This document shows, in pieces, positions 1 to 7,997 of a stretch of DNA of 17,653 nucleotides. A program made the position numbers and the translations under genes. The stretch is from Calditrichaeota bacterium AABM5.125.24 (GTDB lineage: Bacteria; Electryoneota; AABM5-125-24; Hatepunaeales; Hatepunaeaceae), in NCBI GenBank assembly GCA_002127415.1, contig MWJR01000177.1:1-17653 (forward strand). Reading direction: 5' to 3'. The notes beneath the pieces were generated by a model that searched no databases, was not told the origin of the DNA, and saw only the letters and a list, made by a program, of their open reading frames with translations. The stretch's first letter is position 1. Every line of letters begins with the position of its first letter.

Positions 1-1380
1 CCACTCCTGCCGCTGAAGTCAGATCGGCTTGAGGAGGAGCGGTTGCTGTTTGCGCTGGCAGTTGATGCCGCTCGTGAACTGCTCGCTCTAAGTTACCCCT
101 CACAGGAAGAGGGCGACAAAAAACTTCCCTCGAGGTTCCTGATCGAGGTGTGCAGGATCCAGACCGGCCACCCCATCGAGGCCGAGCGGATCAGCGAACT
201 TCCGTTCTTCGAGGACGATGCTTCAGACCCCGCCCCCGACCTGCTGACCCGGCGCACGACCGACCCCAAACGCTACCCCATAAACTGGGTTATGGCTCAT
301 ATAACCGGGGATAACCGTCGCGCACAGGCCTTCCAGGCGCTCTACACCGGTCGCTCAGCCCGCTTCGACCGGACGCTGGAGGCTCGTCGAGCCCGTCATG
401 CAGGAAAAACCTTCACCCCCTGGGACGGTGTGATGCCGGCCGGATGGAGACGCGGGGATGCCGATGAAAAGGAGTATGCCGTCACCAGCCTCGAACTCTA
501 CGCCGAATGTCCGTTTAAGTTCCTGATGAACAATGTCCTCCAAGCTCGCCCCGTTGAAGAGCCGGAAAGCCTGCTTGAAGTTCCGCCAGCCGTGGTCGGC
601 TCGGTTATTCACAGAGCGCTCCATCGGTTCTACAACCGCGCCGCTGAGCAGGGTAGGATTCCCCTCACCCCCGCTGATGAAGATTGGGCCAGAGACGCCA
701 TCACCGAGATCCTGCATCGGGTGCTGATTCGGGTTCGCGAGGAGAACCCCGCGCCTGAGGTTGTCTGGAACATCCAGAGCCGGATGTGTGACGCCCGCCT
801 GAAGCGGTTTATCACTCATATGTGTCGGCAAACCGCCCCGTTCTCTTTCAGAGCCGCTGAGGAGTCAATCGAGGGACCATTCACCTTCGAACTGCCTGAT
901 GGCTCCCCCTTTACCATACGACTTAAAGGCAAATTCGACCGCCTGGACACCTCGCCTGACGGAAGACAGCTAAGGGTCATCGATTACAAGACCGGCAAGG
1001 AGCGGTCAGGGGAGATCGGATTCAAGGGGGGGCGTCAGCTCCAGCTTGCCATCTACCTGAAGGGACTGCTGGACAAATCACCCGATGCCGACCCGGCGAC
1101 CAGTCTGGCTCAGTACCTGTCCATCGATTCAGCTGGAAATATCAAGGAGGCCACGCTGGAAGGGGCTAAACTGTCAGAGCGGGCGCAGGAATTGGGCCTT
1201 ATCGTTAAGGCCATCACCGATGGGATAGAGAGCGGTCTTTTCCCCCCTCTGGAGGATGAAAAAAACTGCCGATATTGCGATTTCCAACTGGCGTGTGACC
1301 AGCGCAGCCGACACTCCTTACCTTTCAGGCAGGGAGACCCCCGGCTGGCAGAGCTTATGAAGGCGCGAGATATCAGATGA
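1..1380 (+). CDS. addB: AddB-like ATP-dependent nuclease subunit, 3' part only
   Basis: This is the C-terminal part of a PD-(D/E)XK nuclease of the AddB type, which with AddA resects double-strand breaks for RecA loading. The frame is open from base 1, so the true start lies upstream and the TTG at 43 is internal. The first residues (EEERLLFALAVDAARE) resemble helicase motif VI of UvrD-like proteins. After that come a cysteine in an AECPF context (codon 508-510), FDRLD (about 928-945), IDYKTG (about 979-996) and a GGRQLQLAIY stretch; the last three are the RecB-type nuclease core. A CxxCxxxxxC group (codons 1267, 1276, 1294), with the early cysteine, matches the four-cysteine iron-sulfur cluster of the AddB nuclease domain. 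The stop overlaps the next start as ATGA, implying translational coupling with addA. A general RecB-family exonuclease is the alternative, but the adjacent addA favours AddB. Confidence 0.85.
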   Translation, partial: PLLPLKSDRLEEERLLFALAVDAARELLALSYPSQEEGDKKLPSRFLIEVCRIQTGHPIEAERISELPFFEDDASDPAPDLLTRRTTDPKRYPINWVMAHITGDNRRAQAFQALYTGRSARFDRTLEARRARHAGKTFTPWDGVMPAGWRRGDADEKEYAVTSLELYAECPFKFLMNNVLQARPVEEPESLLEVPPAVVGSVIHRALHRFYNRAAEQGRIPLTPADEDWARDAITEILHRVLIRVREENPAPEVVWNIQSRMCDARLKRFITHMCRQTAPFSFRAAEESIEGPFTFELPDGSPFTIRLKGKFDRLDTSPDGRQLRVIDYKTGKERSGEIGFKGGRQLQLAIYLKGLLDKSPDADPATSLAQYLSIDSAGNIKEATLEGAKLSERAQELGLIVKAITDGIESGLFPPLEDEKNCRYCDFQLACDQRSRHSLPFRQGDPRLAELMKARDIR

Positions 1381-4300
1381 GTTTCCGAAGCATCCCACCC
1401 GTTGACGAGGCCCAGCGGGAGAAGGTCCGGCACGGATTGCTGGACGCATCTGTGTTAGTGGAGGCCGGCGCCGGAACCGGCAAAACCAGCCTTATGATAG
1501 ACCGGCTGGTCAACCTGACTGACACTTTTGACCTTACCGAGCTGGTCGCAATGACCTTCACCGAGAAGGCGGCCGGGGAGCTGCACGACCGACTCAGACG
1601 GGAGATTGAACGGCGCATAACCGAATCCGATCCGGACCACCCTGACTCCAAACTACTACAGACGATTAACGCCATCGACCGGGCGCATATCTCCACCATC
1701 CACGCCTTCGCCACGGCTCTGGTCAGGATGCGGCCGATCGAGGCCGGGGTCGATCCCGACTTTCAGCACCTCGACCCGGATGAGGAGAGGGAGCTTCTGG
1801 AAGAGGCGCTGGCATCAGAGCTCAACCATCCTGACCCCCAGCGTGACCGGCTGCTGAGCCGCTTTGTGGCTTTAGGCGGCAATTTCGGGCACCTGCGCAC
1901 CCTGCTCCACGACCTCTACAAGGAGCGGGACCTGCTCCTGCAATCCCGTCCCGCCTCCTCGACTGAAGCTTCGGGGAGGGCCGACATTCCTGTCGGCCAG
2001 AATGGTAGGCCCGACACTCCTGTCGGGCGTTCTCAGGTTGCAGAGCGGAAACACAGGCTTGACAGATTCATAAACGAGGTAACTGAGCTCGCTGAAAAGG
2101 CTCGCAGGGAATGCGTCGACCCCTCCGATGGTGGGCTGATTCAGATCGAACGGATTTCCAGCATAATGCCTGAGTCGTCCGAATATGGTGATGAAGAGAT
2201 CTTCAGATGGTTGATCGAGTTGGCCCACATAAACACAAAATCGGGAAACCAGGATAACTGGGAAGGCCCTGACTGTTGCCGCGAGTTCAAGGCGCGCCTC
2301 AGATTCCTCAGAGATGCTGCCGTAGAGACCCTCGAGCGCCTTAGAGGTGAGATCATCGGGCAGATCGCCCTGTGGCTGAAGGATGTAGTAGACCGGGTCA
2401 ACCACACCAAACTCCTCCAGGGACGGCTCGGCTTCAAGGACCAGCTTATCTATGCGCGCGGGCTGCTCGATACTCCGGAGACCCTGCGGCTTTTTAAGGA
2501 CAGTTTCAAACGGGTTCTGATCGACGAATTCCAGGACACCGACCCCCTGCAGGTTGAGATAGCCTTCCTGCTGGCCGGCACCACCCCACCGACCACCGAC
2601 TTCGACGCCATCGAGCTCGAACTCGGCAAGCTCTGCATCGTGGGCGATCCGAAGCAGTCAATCTACCGCTTCCGGCGCGCCGACCCGCGCATCTATCGCC
2701 GCGCCGCAGATAAGCTTGTCCGCCGCGGAGAACGGGTTCCCATCACCCAGAACTTCCGCTCCGCTCCCGGGATTATCAAGTTTGTGAACGAGTTCTTCAC
2801 GCCGCTGTGGCAGGGGGAGATTGCGGGTGGGATTGACTATCAGCCGCTGACCCCCGAACCGGGACGAATCGATCTGAAGCCCGTCCCTCCTGTGACGATT
2901 ATCCGGCCGGGAGGAGGATGGGATGGAGCGGAAGCGAACGCCGACCGGGTCCGGAGCAAGGAGGCCGAATCCGTAGCCCGGATTATCATCACTGCGGTTG
3001 GAGGCGAAGAGTGGCGGAAGGGTGGCCCGGACGGCTCGTCCGGCCGGGTTTCATACGGCGACATCGCCGTCCTGTTCCCGGTTACAACCAACATCGAGAT
3101 ATACGCTGAAGCACTGGGTATGATGGGGATCCCTTATCATCTCGAAGGGGGTAGGGGCTTCTACCACCGCCAGATCGTGACCGACCTCTACAACTGCCTG
3201 GCAGCCATGGACAACCCGGCTGACCGGCTGGCAGTGTTCGGCGCACTCAGGTCCAGCTTCTTCGGGATAAGCGATCAGGAAATAGTCAACTGGGTGGACG
3301 CATCCGACGGTAAAGCCGACTACCGCCATCCAACGCCGGAGCTGCCCGAACTGCTCGCGGATGCGCTGAATGTCTTACGGGAGCTGCACGCCCTCCGCCG
3401 AAGCCTGACTCCGGACCGGCTCATCGAAACCCTGCTGGAACTCACCGGCGTCTATCCGGCGATTATGACCGAACGCATCGGCAGAACGGACGCGGCACTG
3501 ATAGCCGGGGGCATCGAGTCAGCCAGGCGCTTCGGCGCCAATCACGGCCCGGGGCTGAGGGCCTTTCGACGCACTCTGCTGAAAAGGATTGAAAACGGCC
3601 GCGACGAAGAGGCGATCGCCGGGGAGGCCCCCCCGGATCACGTCAGGCTTATGACCATCCACGGCGCCAAGGGCCTCGAATTCCCGGTGGTCATCCTCGC
3701 CAACCTGAACGTGGGTTGGAGGGGAACACCCAACGTTATCCCGGATAGGATTGATCGGCGACTCGAGTTCTCCGTTGGAAGCAGGAAGACAGCCTTCAGG
3801 TCGTCAGGGTATCTTGAGGAGGAGGGGAAGGAGAAGGACGCCCAGATCGCCGAGAGACTGCGACTCCTGTATGTGGCGATGACCCGCGCCCGCGACCACC
3901 TGGTTCTGCCACTGTTCTACGGTAAAAAGCCCGCAGGTTATGCCGAATGGCTGAACCAGTTCGTGGAACGCAGGGGCAACTTCGCCGACCAGTCGAATCG
4001 GCTTTTTCGGCATATAACGCTGGAAGATCTGTGCCGCTGTTCCGGAAAGGTTGACGGCGCTGAAACTGAATCCATCGATGTAAGTGGCGTGTTGGAGGAG
4101 CTGGAGAGCTGGCAGCAGGACCGTCTGACCCGGCTCGAAACCGCCCGCTGCGTGCTGCCCAAGGTGGTGCTTCCCTCCCGTCATATTGCCGAACAGAGAG
4201 ATGGCTTCCTTCATAATGTCCACCCAATGATTTCGGTCACTGATGAAAGCCTCGGCCGGGCCCTGCATCGGTATATGGCCCTCTGTCAGGCTGCCACCGA

Positions 4301-4673
4301 AATCGACCCGGCGCTGGCCGGTTGTGTCGCCAGGGAGTCCGGGATCGACAGCGTGGATCTGATCCCTCTGATAAGGATCTGCCTTGAGGGTGATATGTGG
4401 AGGGATGCGCTGAGCGCCAGGCGCTTCTGGCGGGAGGTTCCGGTGACCGTAGGAAGGGATGAAGGTCTGCTGCGCGGGGTGGTGGACCTGGTCTGGGAAG
4501 ACAGCGATGGGCGGCTTCACGTCGGTGACTGGAAGACCGGCGCTTTCGACCCGGAACGGCACCAGACCCAGATCCGGGAATACGTATCCGCAGTCGGTCA
4601 TGCCACCGGACGTGAGGTGGCGTCAGGCCGCCTGTTCCTGGCCGGGGAAGGCAGGTCGATATTTGTAGAATAA
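1377..4673 (+). CDS. addA: AddA-like helicase-nuclease (UvrD/RecB family)
   Basis: This SF1A helicase with a C-terminal RecB-type nuclease is the motor partner of AddB in recombinational repair. Motifs in order: Walker A GAGTGKTS (residues 31-38), Ia with TFTEKAAGEL, a STIHAFA segment, motif II LIDEFQDTDP (about 379-388), motif III IVGDPKQSIYRFRR (about 420), NFRS (motif IV), motif V TIHGAKGLEFP (about 757) and motif VI LLYVAMTRARDHL (about 830). The nuclease end has GVVDLVWE, VGDWKTG (about 1049) and a QIREY element. The length of 1098 residues is usual for AddA. Start ATG 1377 overlaps the addB stop by four bases and no other start is needed. Residues about 200-218 (GRADIPVG and GRPDTPVG segments) are coded by two palindromic DNA repeats and are probably an acquired insert in the 1B/2B region. 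The family is certain; AddA rather than RecB follows from the AddB neighbour. Confidence 0.92.
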   Translation: MSFRSIPPVDEAQREKVRHGLLDASVLVEAGAGTGKTSLMIDRLVNLTDTFDLTELVAMTFTEKAAGELHDRLRREIERRITESDPDHPDSKLLQTINAIDRAHISTIHAFATALVRMRPIEAGVDPDFQHLDPDEERELLEEALASELNHPDPQRDRLLSRFVALGGNFGHLRTLLHDLYKERDLLLQSRPASSTEASGRADIPVGQNGRPDTPVGRSQVAERKHRLDRFINEVTELAEKARRECVDPSDGGLIQIERISSIMPESSEYGDEEIFRWLIELAHINTKSGNQDNWEGPDCCREFKARLRFLRDAAVETLERLRGEIIGQIALWLKDVVDRVNHTKLLQGRLGFKDQLIYARGLLDTPETLRLFKDSFKRVLIDEFQDTDPLQVEIAFLLAGTTPPTTDFDAIELELGKLCIVGDPKQSIYRFRRADPRIYRRAADKLVRRGERVPITQNFRSAPGIIKFVNEFFTPLWQGEIAGGIDYQPLTPEPGRIDLKPVPPVTIIRPGGGWDGAEANADRVRSKEAESVARIIITAVGGEEWRKGGPDGSSGRVSYGDIAVLFPVTTNIEIYAEALGMMGIPYHLEGGRGFYHRQIVTDLYNCLAAMDNPADRLAVFGALRSSFFGISDQEIVNWVDASDGKADYRHPTPELPELLADALNVLRELHALRRSLTPDRLIETLLELTGVYPAIMTERIGRTDAALIAGGIESARRFGANHGPGLRAFRRTLLKRIENGRDEEAIAGEAPPDHVRLMTIHGAKGLEFPVVILANLNVGWRGTPNVIPDRIDRRLEFSVGSRKTAFRSSGYLEEEGKEKDAQIAERLRLLYVAMTRARDHLVLPLFYGKKPAGYAEWLNQFVERRGNFADQSNRLFRHITLEDLCRCSGKVDGAETESIDVSGVLEELESWQQDRLTRLETARCVLPKVVLPSRHIAEQRDGFLHNVHPMISVTDESLGRALHRYMALCQAATEIDPALAGCVARESGIDSVDLIPLIRICLEGDMWRDALSARRFWREVPVTVGRDEGLLRGVVDLVWEDSDGRLHVGDWKTGAFDPERHQTQIREYVSAVGHATGREVASGRLFLAGEGRSIFVE
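1979..2028. repeat. Two tandem 20-bp palindromes inside addA
   Basis: Bases 1979-1998 are a perfect inverted repeat (GGCCGACA, loop TTCC, TGTCGGCC). Bases 2009-2028 are a second one (GCCCGACA, loop CTCC, TGTCGGGC), ten bases on. Both have 8-bp stems and 4-base loops and differ at two positions. They keep the addA frame. Related palindromes occur between genes at 4699-4761, so these look like copies of a small dispersed repeat and not part of the ancestral gene. Confidence 0.8.
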
Positions 4674-4698
4674 ACCGGCAGGACGGACATTAAGAATA

Positions 4699-4761
4699 GT
4701 GGGGCGGACAAGAGTGTCCGAGCCACCAAAGAGTTCATTGAAATGGATGTTCCTGTCCATT
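4699..4761. repeat. Intergenic palindromes related to those in addA
   Basis: Downstream of addA, bases 4699-4726 form a hairpin: GTGG pairs with CCAC, then a 2x2 internal loop, then CGGACA, loop AGAG, TGTCCG. Bases 4742-4761 form a second one (AATGGA with TCCATT, centre containing TTCCTG) that resembles a decayed version of the copies at 1979-2028. The first could help end the addAB transcript, but no run of T follows, so it is better called a dispersed palindrome. The rest of the 354-bp gap 4674-5027 holds a small TGCGCA/TGCGCA inverted repeat at 4823-4839 and a candidate promoter; no convincing gene was seen. Confidence 0.55.
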
Positions 4762-4852
4762 ATTAATTTGAAACTTCCCGGCAATAATACCCGTGCCACC
4801 GCGATTGCTGGCAATAAATCGGTGCGCAAAATATGCGCAATTGGCTTTCAAG

Positions 4853-4881
4853 TTGCATTTTACCTCTTAACGGAGTATATT
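4853..4881 (+). promoter_or_regulatory. Candidate sigma70-like promoter for the exported-protein genes
   Basis: TTGCAT (4853-4858) and TATATT (4876-4881) are separated by 17 bases, optimal for a housekeeping promoter. They lie about 150 bp upstream of the first exported-protein gene in an AT-rich part of the gap. Predicted from sequence only; the lineage may use different promoter consensus sequences. Confidence 0.35.
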
Positions 4882-5027
4882 TAGCGCTTAGTTTTACAGT
4901 ATTTAGCCGATTAACATTCAGGATTGCTTACGGGCACGATATTTGCCGTATGAGGCTGGGTTTCTCTTTATCCCGCTGTCACCAACTGGGTTTTAACGTC
5001 TGTCAACAGCTCTAAAATCAGGCACTT

Positions 5028-7916
5028 ATGTCCCGTTTTTACGTCACCACAATCGCTGCTATCACAGCAGTTGTTATGAGCGCATCGGTCTCTTTATCGG
5101 AACCCTGGCGGGTCTTGTCAGCCGAGCGGATTCCTTCCGGAGCGACGGCTCTGACCTTCGGATTCGGGGAGCTGTGGTGCGGTTATGAGGTGGAGGGCGA
5201 CTCGGTTCTGCGGATCATCAACCCCGACAACGGTGACGTTACAGCCGAGCACACCCCACCGGAGGCGCACTGCCAGGGGATGGGCTTCCGGGCTGGAGCC
5301 GTCTGGTTCCTCGGGGCTGAAACAATATATCGGCTGAACCGAAACGGCGAAGTTGCCGGCGAGATCGAGGCCCCCTACGAGGTAATGCGGGGGCTGGCGG
5401 GAACTGACGATGGCTTCTGGACGGTGGCCAACAGTGGCGGCTTAAATTATCTGGTCCTCTTCGCCCCGGACGGTCAGGAACTGCGCCGCATCCGCGTCTA
5501 TATCGACCAGCACGGCGATATCGCCTGGGATGGGGAGAACCTATGGCTCACCGATCCGGTCGAGGGGTATATCAACAAATTCAATCCGGCTCAGCAGAGC
5601 ACGGTAGCGCTGTATCCCACCCCGACGTCCCACCCTACCGGTATCGCTTACTCAGACGGCAATATCTACCTGATCGACGATGGTGATGACGACGAGACCG
5701 ACGTTCTCTACTGCATCGACCCCACCGGCGAACCCGCTCCACGGCTGCTGCCTTCAGCCCGGTATTACGATTTCGGTCTGGTTTCTCTGGGGGAGGCCAG
5801 ACAGTGGAGTCTGACGCTTTATAACGTCGGCAACCTCGATATGGTGGTGGATTCTGTTCGCCTGGCTCAGGGTGATGCCGGCTTCAGCCTGCACGGTTTG
5901 CGGGACAGCACGGTGGTTGATTCGGGTAGATCTGCCGTTGTGAATGCCTCTTTCGAGCCGACTGAATTCGGACCGTACTCCGACACTATTCTTGTTGCAA
6001 CCAACGATCCTTTCGAGGGTGTGGTGCGGATTGAACTGGTCGGGATCGGTGTCGAGCGGCACAGGAAGCTGGCAGTGAGCCCCGGGTTGATCGACTTCGG
6101 TCGGGTGAGGGCCGACCCGTGGCGGGATGGCAGCCGGTATGTCCTTGTGAATCTCATCAATCAGGGGGTCGACGATCTCAGGATAGATTCGCTCAAAGTC
6201 GGTATCGAGGACATATTCGACCTCGAGAAACCCCGGCTGCCGGCTATGATCGCCACCGCTGACACACTGCCTATGGAAATCTGGTTCACACCACACCGCG
6301 GTATCTGCTACCTCGACACCCTTACCATAATGTCAAACGATCCCATCTGCCAGACCACCCTGATATGCATACGCGGACAGGGGAGCGACAGCGTCTATGC
6401 CGATGGAACAGTCCTCTGGTGGCAGCATCTTGAGGCCGGTGAAGATGGCTTCGGCTCGGCAGCCAGGCATACCGACATAACCGGGGATCGCATCGACGAG
6501 GTGGTCACGGTGGGGCCTTCAGGTGTGGTCTATTGCCTCAACGGCTTTGCCTCGGATGCCGCCGATGTGATCTGGCAGCAGGACTTTGCCGAACACCGCT
6601 ACATACCGGCAGGCATCTTCGCTGAAGGCTGCCTGACCGCTGACAGAGACCTCAACGGGGATTGTGTTGGCGACATCATCTTCGGCTCCGGTGCAGAAGA
6701 CCTGGCGGTTTACGGTATCAACGGTTATAATGGGGATCTGATCTGGCGCTGGGAGGGCAGGTCGGTCGGCGCGCAGGGGCCGGTTTTCAGGATGTCAGCC
6801 GACTATGACCTGAACGGCGACGGAGTGGTTGACCCTGTGGTGCTGGCGGGTTACCCGGAGGGTGAACAGAGTCGGCTCTGCAGGCTCGATGGTGCCACAG
6901 GCCGCGCCGGGTGGGTGCGAAACCTGCCGGCAGCCGGACTGCTCGAACCGGTCCCCGACCTCGATCATAATGGAACCGTTGAGTTCGCTGCAGCCTCACA
7001 GGAGAACCTTTACATCTGGGGCGGCGCTGATGGCGGTCTGATACAGCTTATCGACACGAGCCCCTACGGCGAGCTCACCAAACTTGCCGCCATTGGTGAT
7101 ATTGACGATGATGGAACCCGGGACATCGTCTTTTCTCCGCGGGAAGGTGGACTGTTCGCCTATTCGCTGCCTGAGGAACTGGAGCTGTGGCGGGTTGATG
7201 CTGAACCCCCCGGTGATATGTATGGCCGAGTGACGGTTCTTATCGCCCGTGCTGACGCAGTCGCCCTGGGAACTGAGGAGGGTTTTGTTCTTCTGATAGA
7301 TAACCTGCTTGAAGGTGGGTACAGGTGGGTGTCTGAGGCGGATGCGAGGGTGAGTGCTCTGGCCTTCCATCCCGACCGCGACGGCGACGAGGAGCCTGAA
7401 CTGCTGGTCGGATACGAAACCGGCCTGATAGAATGCCACAGCGGCACGGACGGTCTGATGCTGTGGGAGTTCCCCGGAGACGATTCAGGTGTCGGGCGAA
7501 TCGGCAGACTCGAACCGTTCGAGGATGTCGACCTCGGCGGCGGCGATGACCTGCTGGCAACCTGCGGCGATGGTGTGATACGCTGCATATCCAGCGGTGG
7601 CGACCTGCCGGTCGGGGTCGGATCATCCAGGAACTACACGCCCTTCAGCCCGGCGGTTGCGACCCTGTTCCCCAATCCGTTCAATGGGCAGGTTCGACTC
7701 GAGTTCACTTTGCCAAGCCGGGACCTGGTGACTTTAACCGTATGGGACCTATCGGGAAGGCGGGTGAGCAGCCGTTCCATCGGTCCGCTCCCGGCAGGGA
7801 TGAATCGAATAACCTATAATCCATTTGAGAAAGATGGGCTCACCTCCGGGATTTATATATTCCGGATAAGTGGTGACGCCAGCTACGCAAGCGGTCGGGG
7901 ATTGCTGTTAAAGTGA
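5028..7916 (+). CDS. Exported multidomain propeller protein with C-terminal sorting domain
   Basis: This is a 962-residue extracellular or cell-surface protein of unknown function. Residues 1 to about 24 are a signal peptide (short basic start, hydrophobic TTIAAITAVVMSASV core). About 30-240 are beta-propeller-like repeats (WDGENLWLTDP, PTGIAYSDGNIYLIDD). About 245-341 and 345-453 are two HYDIN/ASH-type beta-sandwich modules (YYDFGLVSLGEARQWSLTL; LIDFGRVRAD), seen in 'choice-of-anchor' proteins. About 455-860 contain FG-GAP/VCBS-like units with acidic calcium-type loops (DRDLNGDCVGDIIFG, DYDLNGDGVVDPVVL, DIDDDGTRDIVF). The last ~85 residues start with TLFPNPFNGQVRLEF and end with a SGIYIFRI strand, like FlgD-Ig/type IX sorting domains. 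The start has only a weak CAGG upstream, but the signal peptide supports it. Same architecture as the next gene, so probably an old duplication. It may bind glycans or surfaces, but no catalytic residues were recognised. Confidence 0.82.
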   Translation: MSRFYVTTIAAITAVVMSASVSLSEPWRVLSAERIPSGATALTFGFGELWCGYEVEGDSVLRIINPDNGDVTAEHTPPEAHCQGMGFRAGAVWFLGAETIYRLNRNGEVAGEIEAPYEVMRGLAGTDDGFWTVANSGGLNYLVLFAPDGQELRRIRVYIDQHGDIAWDGENLWLTDPVEGYINKFNPAQQSTVALYPTPTSHPTGIAYSDGNIYLIDDGDDDETDVLYCIDPTGEPAPRLLPSARYYDFGLVSLGEARQWSLTLYNVGNLDMVVDSVRLAQGDAGFSLHGLRDSTVVDSGRSAVVNASFEPTEFGPYSDTILVATNDPFEGVVRIELVGIGVERHRKLAVSPGLIDFGRVRADPWRDGSRYVLVNLINQGVDDLRIDSLKVGIEDIFDLEKPRLPAMIATADTLPMEIWFTPHRGICYLDTLTIMSNDPICQTTLICIRGQGSDSVYADGTVLWWQHLEAGEDGFGSAARHTDITGDRIDEVVTVGPSGVVYCLNGFASDAADVIWQQDFAEHRYIPAGIFAEGCLTADRDLNGDCVGDIIFGSGAEDLAVYGINGYNGDLIWRWEGRSVGAQGPVFRMSADYDLNGDGVVDPVVLAGYPEGEQSRLCRLDGATGRAGWVRNLPAAGLLEPVPDLDHNGTVEFAAASQENLYIWGGADGGLIQLIDTSPYGELTKLAAIGDIDDDGTRDIVFSPREGGLFAYSLPEELELWRVDAEPPGDMYGRVTVLIARADAVALGTEEGFVLLIDNLLEGGYRWVSEADARVSALAFHPDRDGDEEPELLVGYETGLIECHSGTDGLMLWEFPGDDSGVGRIGRLEPFEDVDLGGGDDLLATCGDGVIRCISSGGDLPVGVGSSRNYTPFSPAVATLFPNPFNGQVRLEFTLPSRDLVTLTVWDLSGRRVSSRSIGPLPAGMNRITYNPFEKDGLTSGIYIFRISGDASYASGRGLLLK

Positions 7917-7997
7917 AAGTGATAAGTTAATGCCTGGCTTTGTTTTTCTCAGTTATACTCTCTATATTTAGGTCTTACCATTGACGCAGGGATATCG

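Noticed and set aside
3804..4601. Long minus-strand frame (265 codons) opposite addA
   Set aside because: It lies wholly within the convincing addA frame, has no recognisable motifs and no ribosome site; it is a by-product of GC-rich codon use.
4699..5015. Small frames of about 60 codons in the gap before the first exported protein
   Set aside because: They lack ribosome sites and overlap the palindromes and candidate promoter; nothing supports translation.
5754..6296. Minus-strand frame of 180 codons opposite the first exported protein
   Set aside because: It mirrors the ASH-domain coding region, with no domain or signal of its own.
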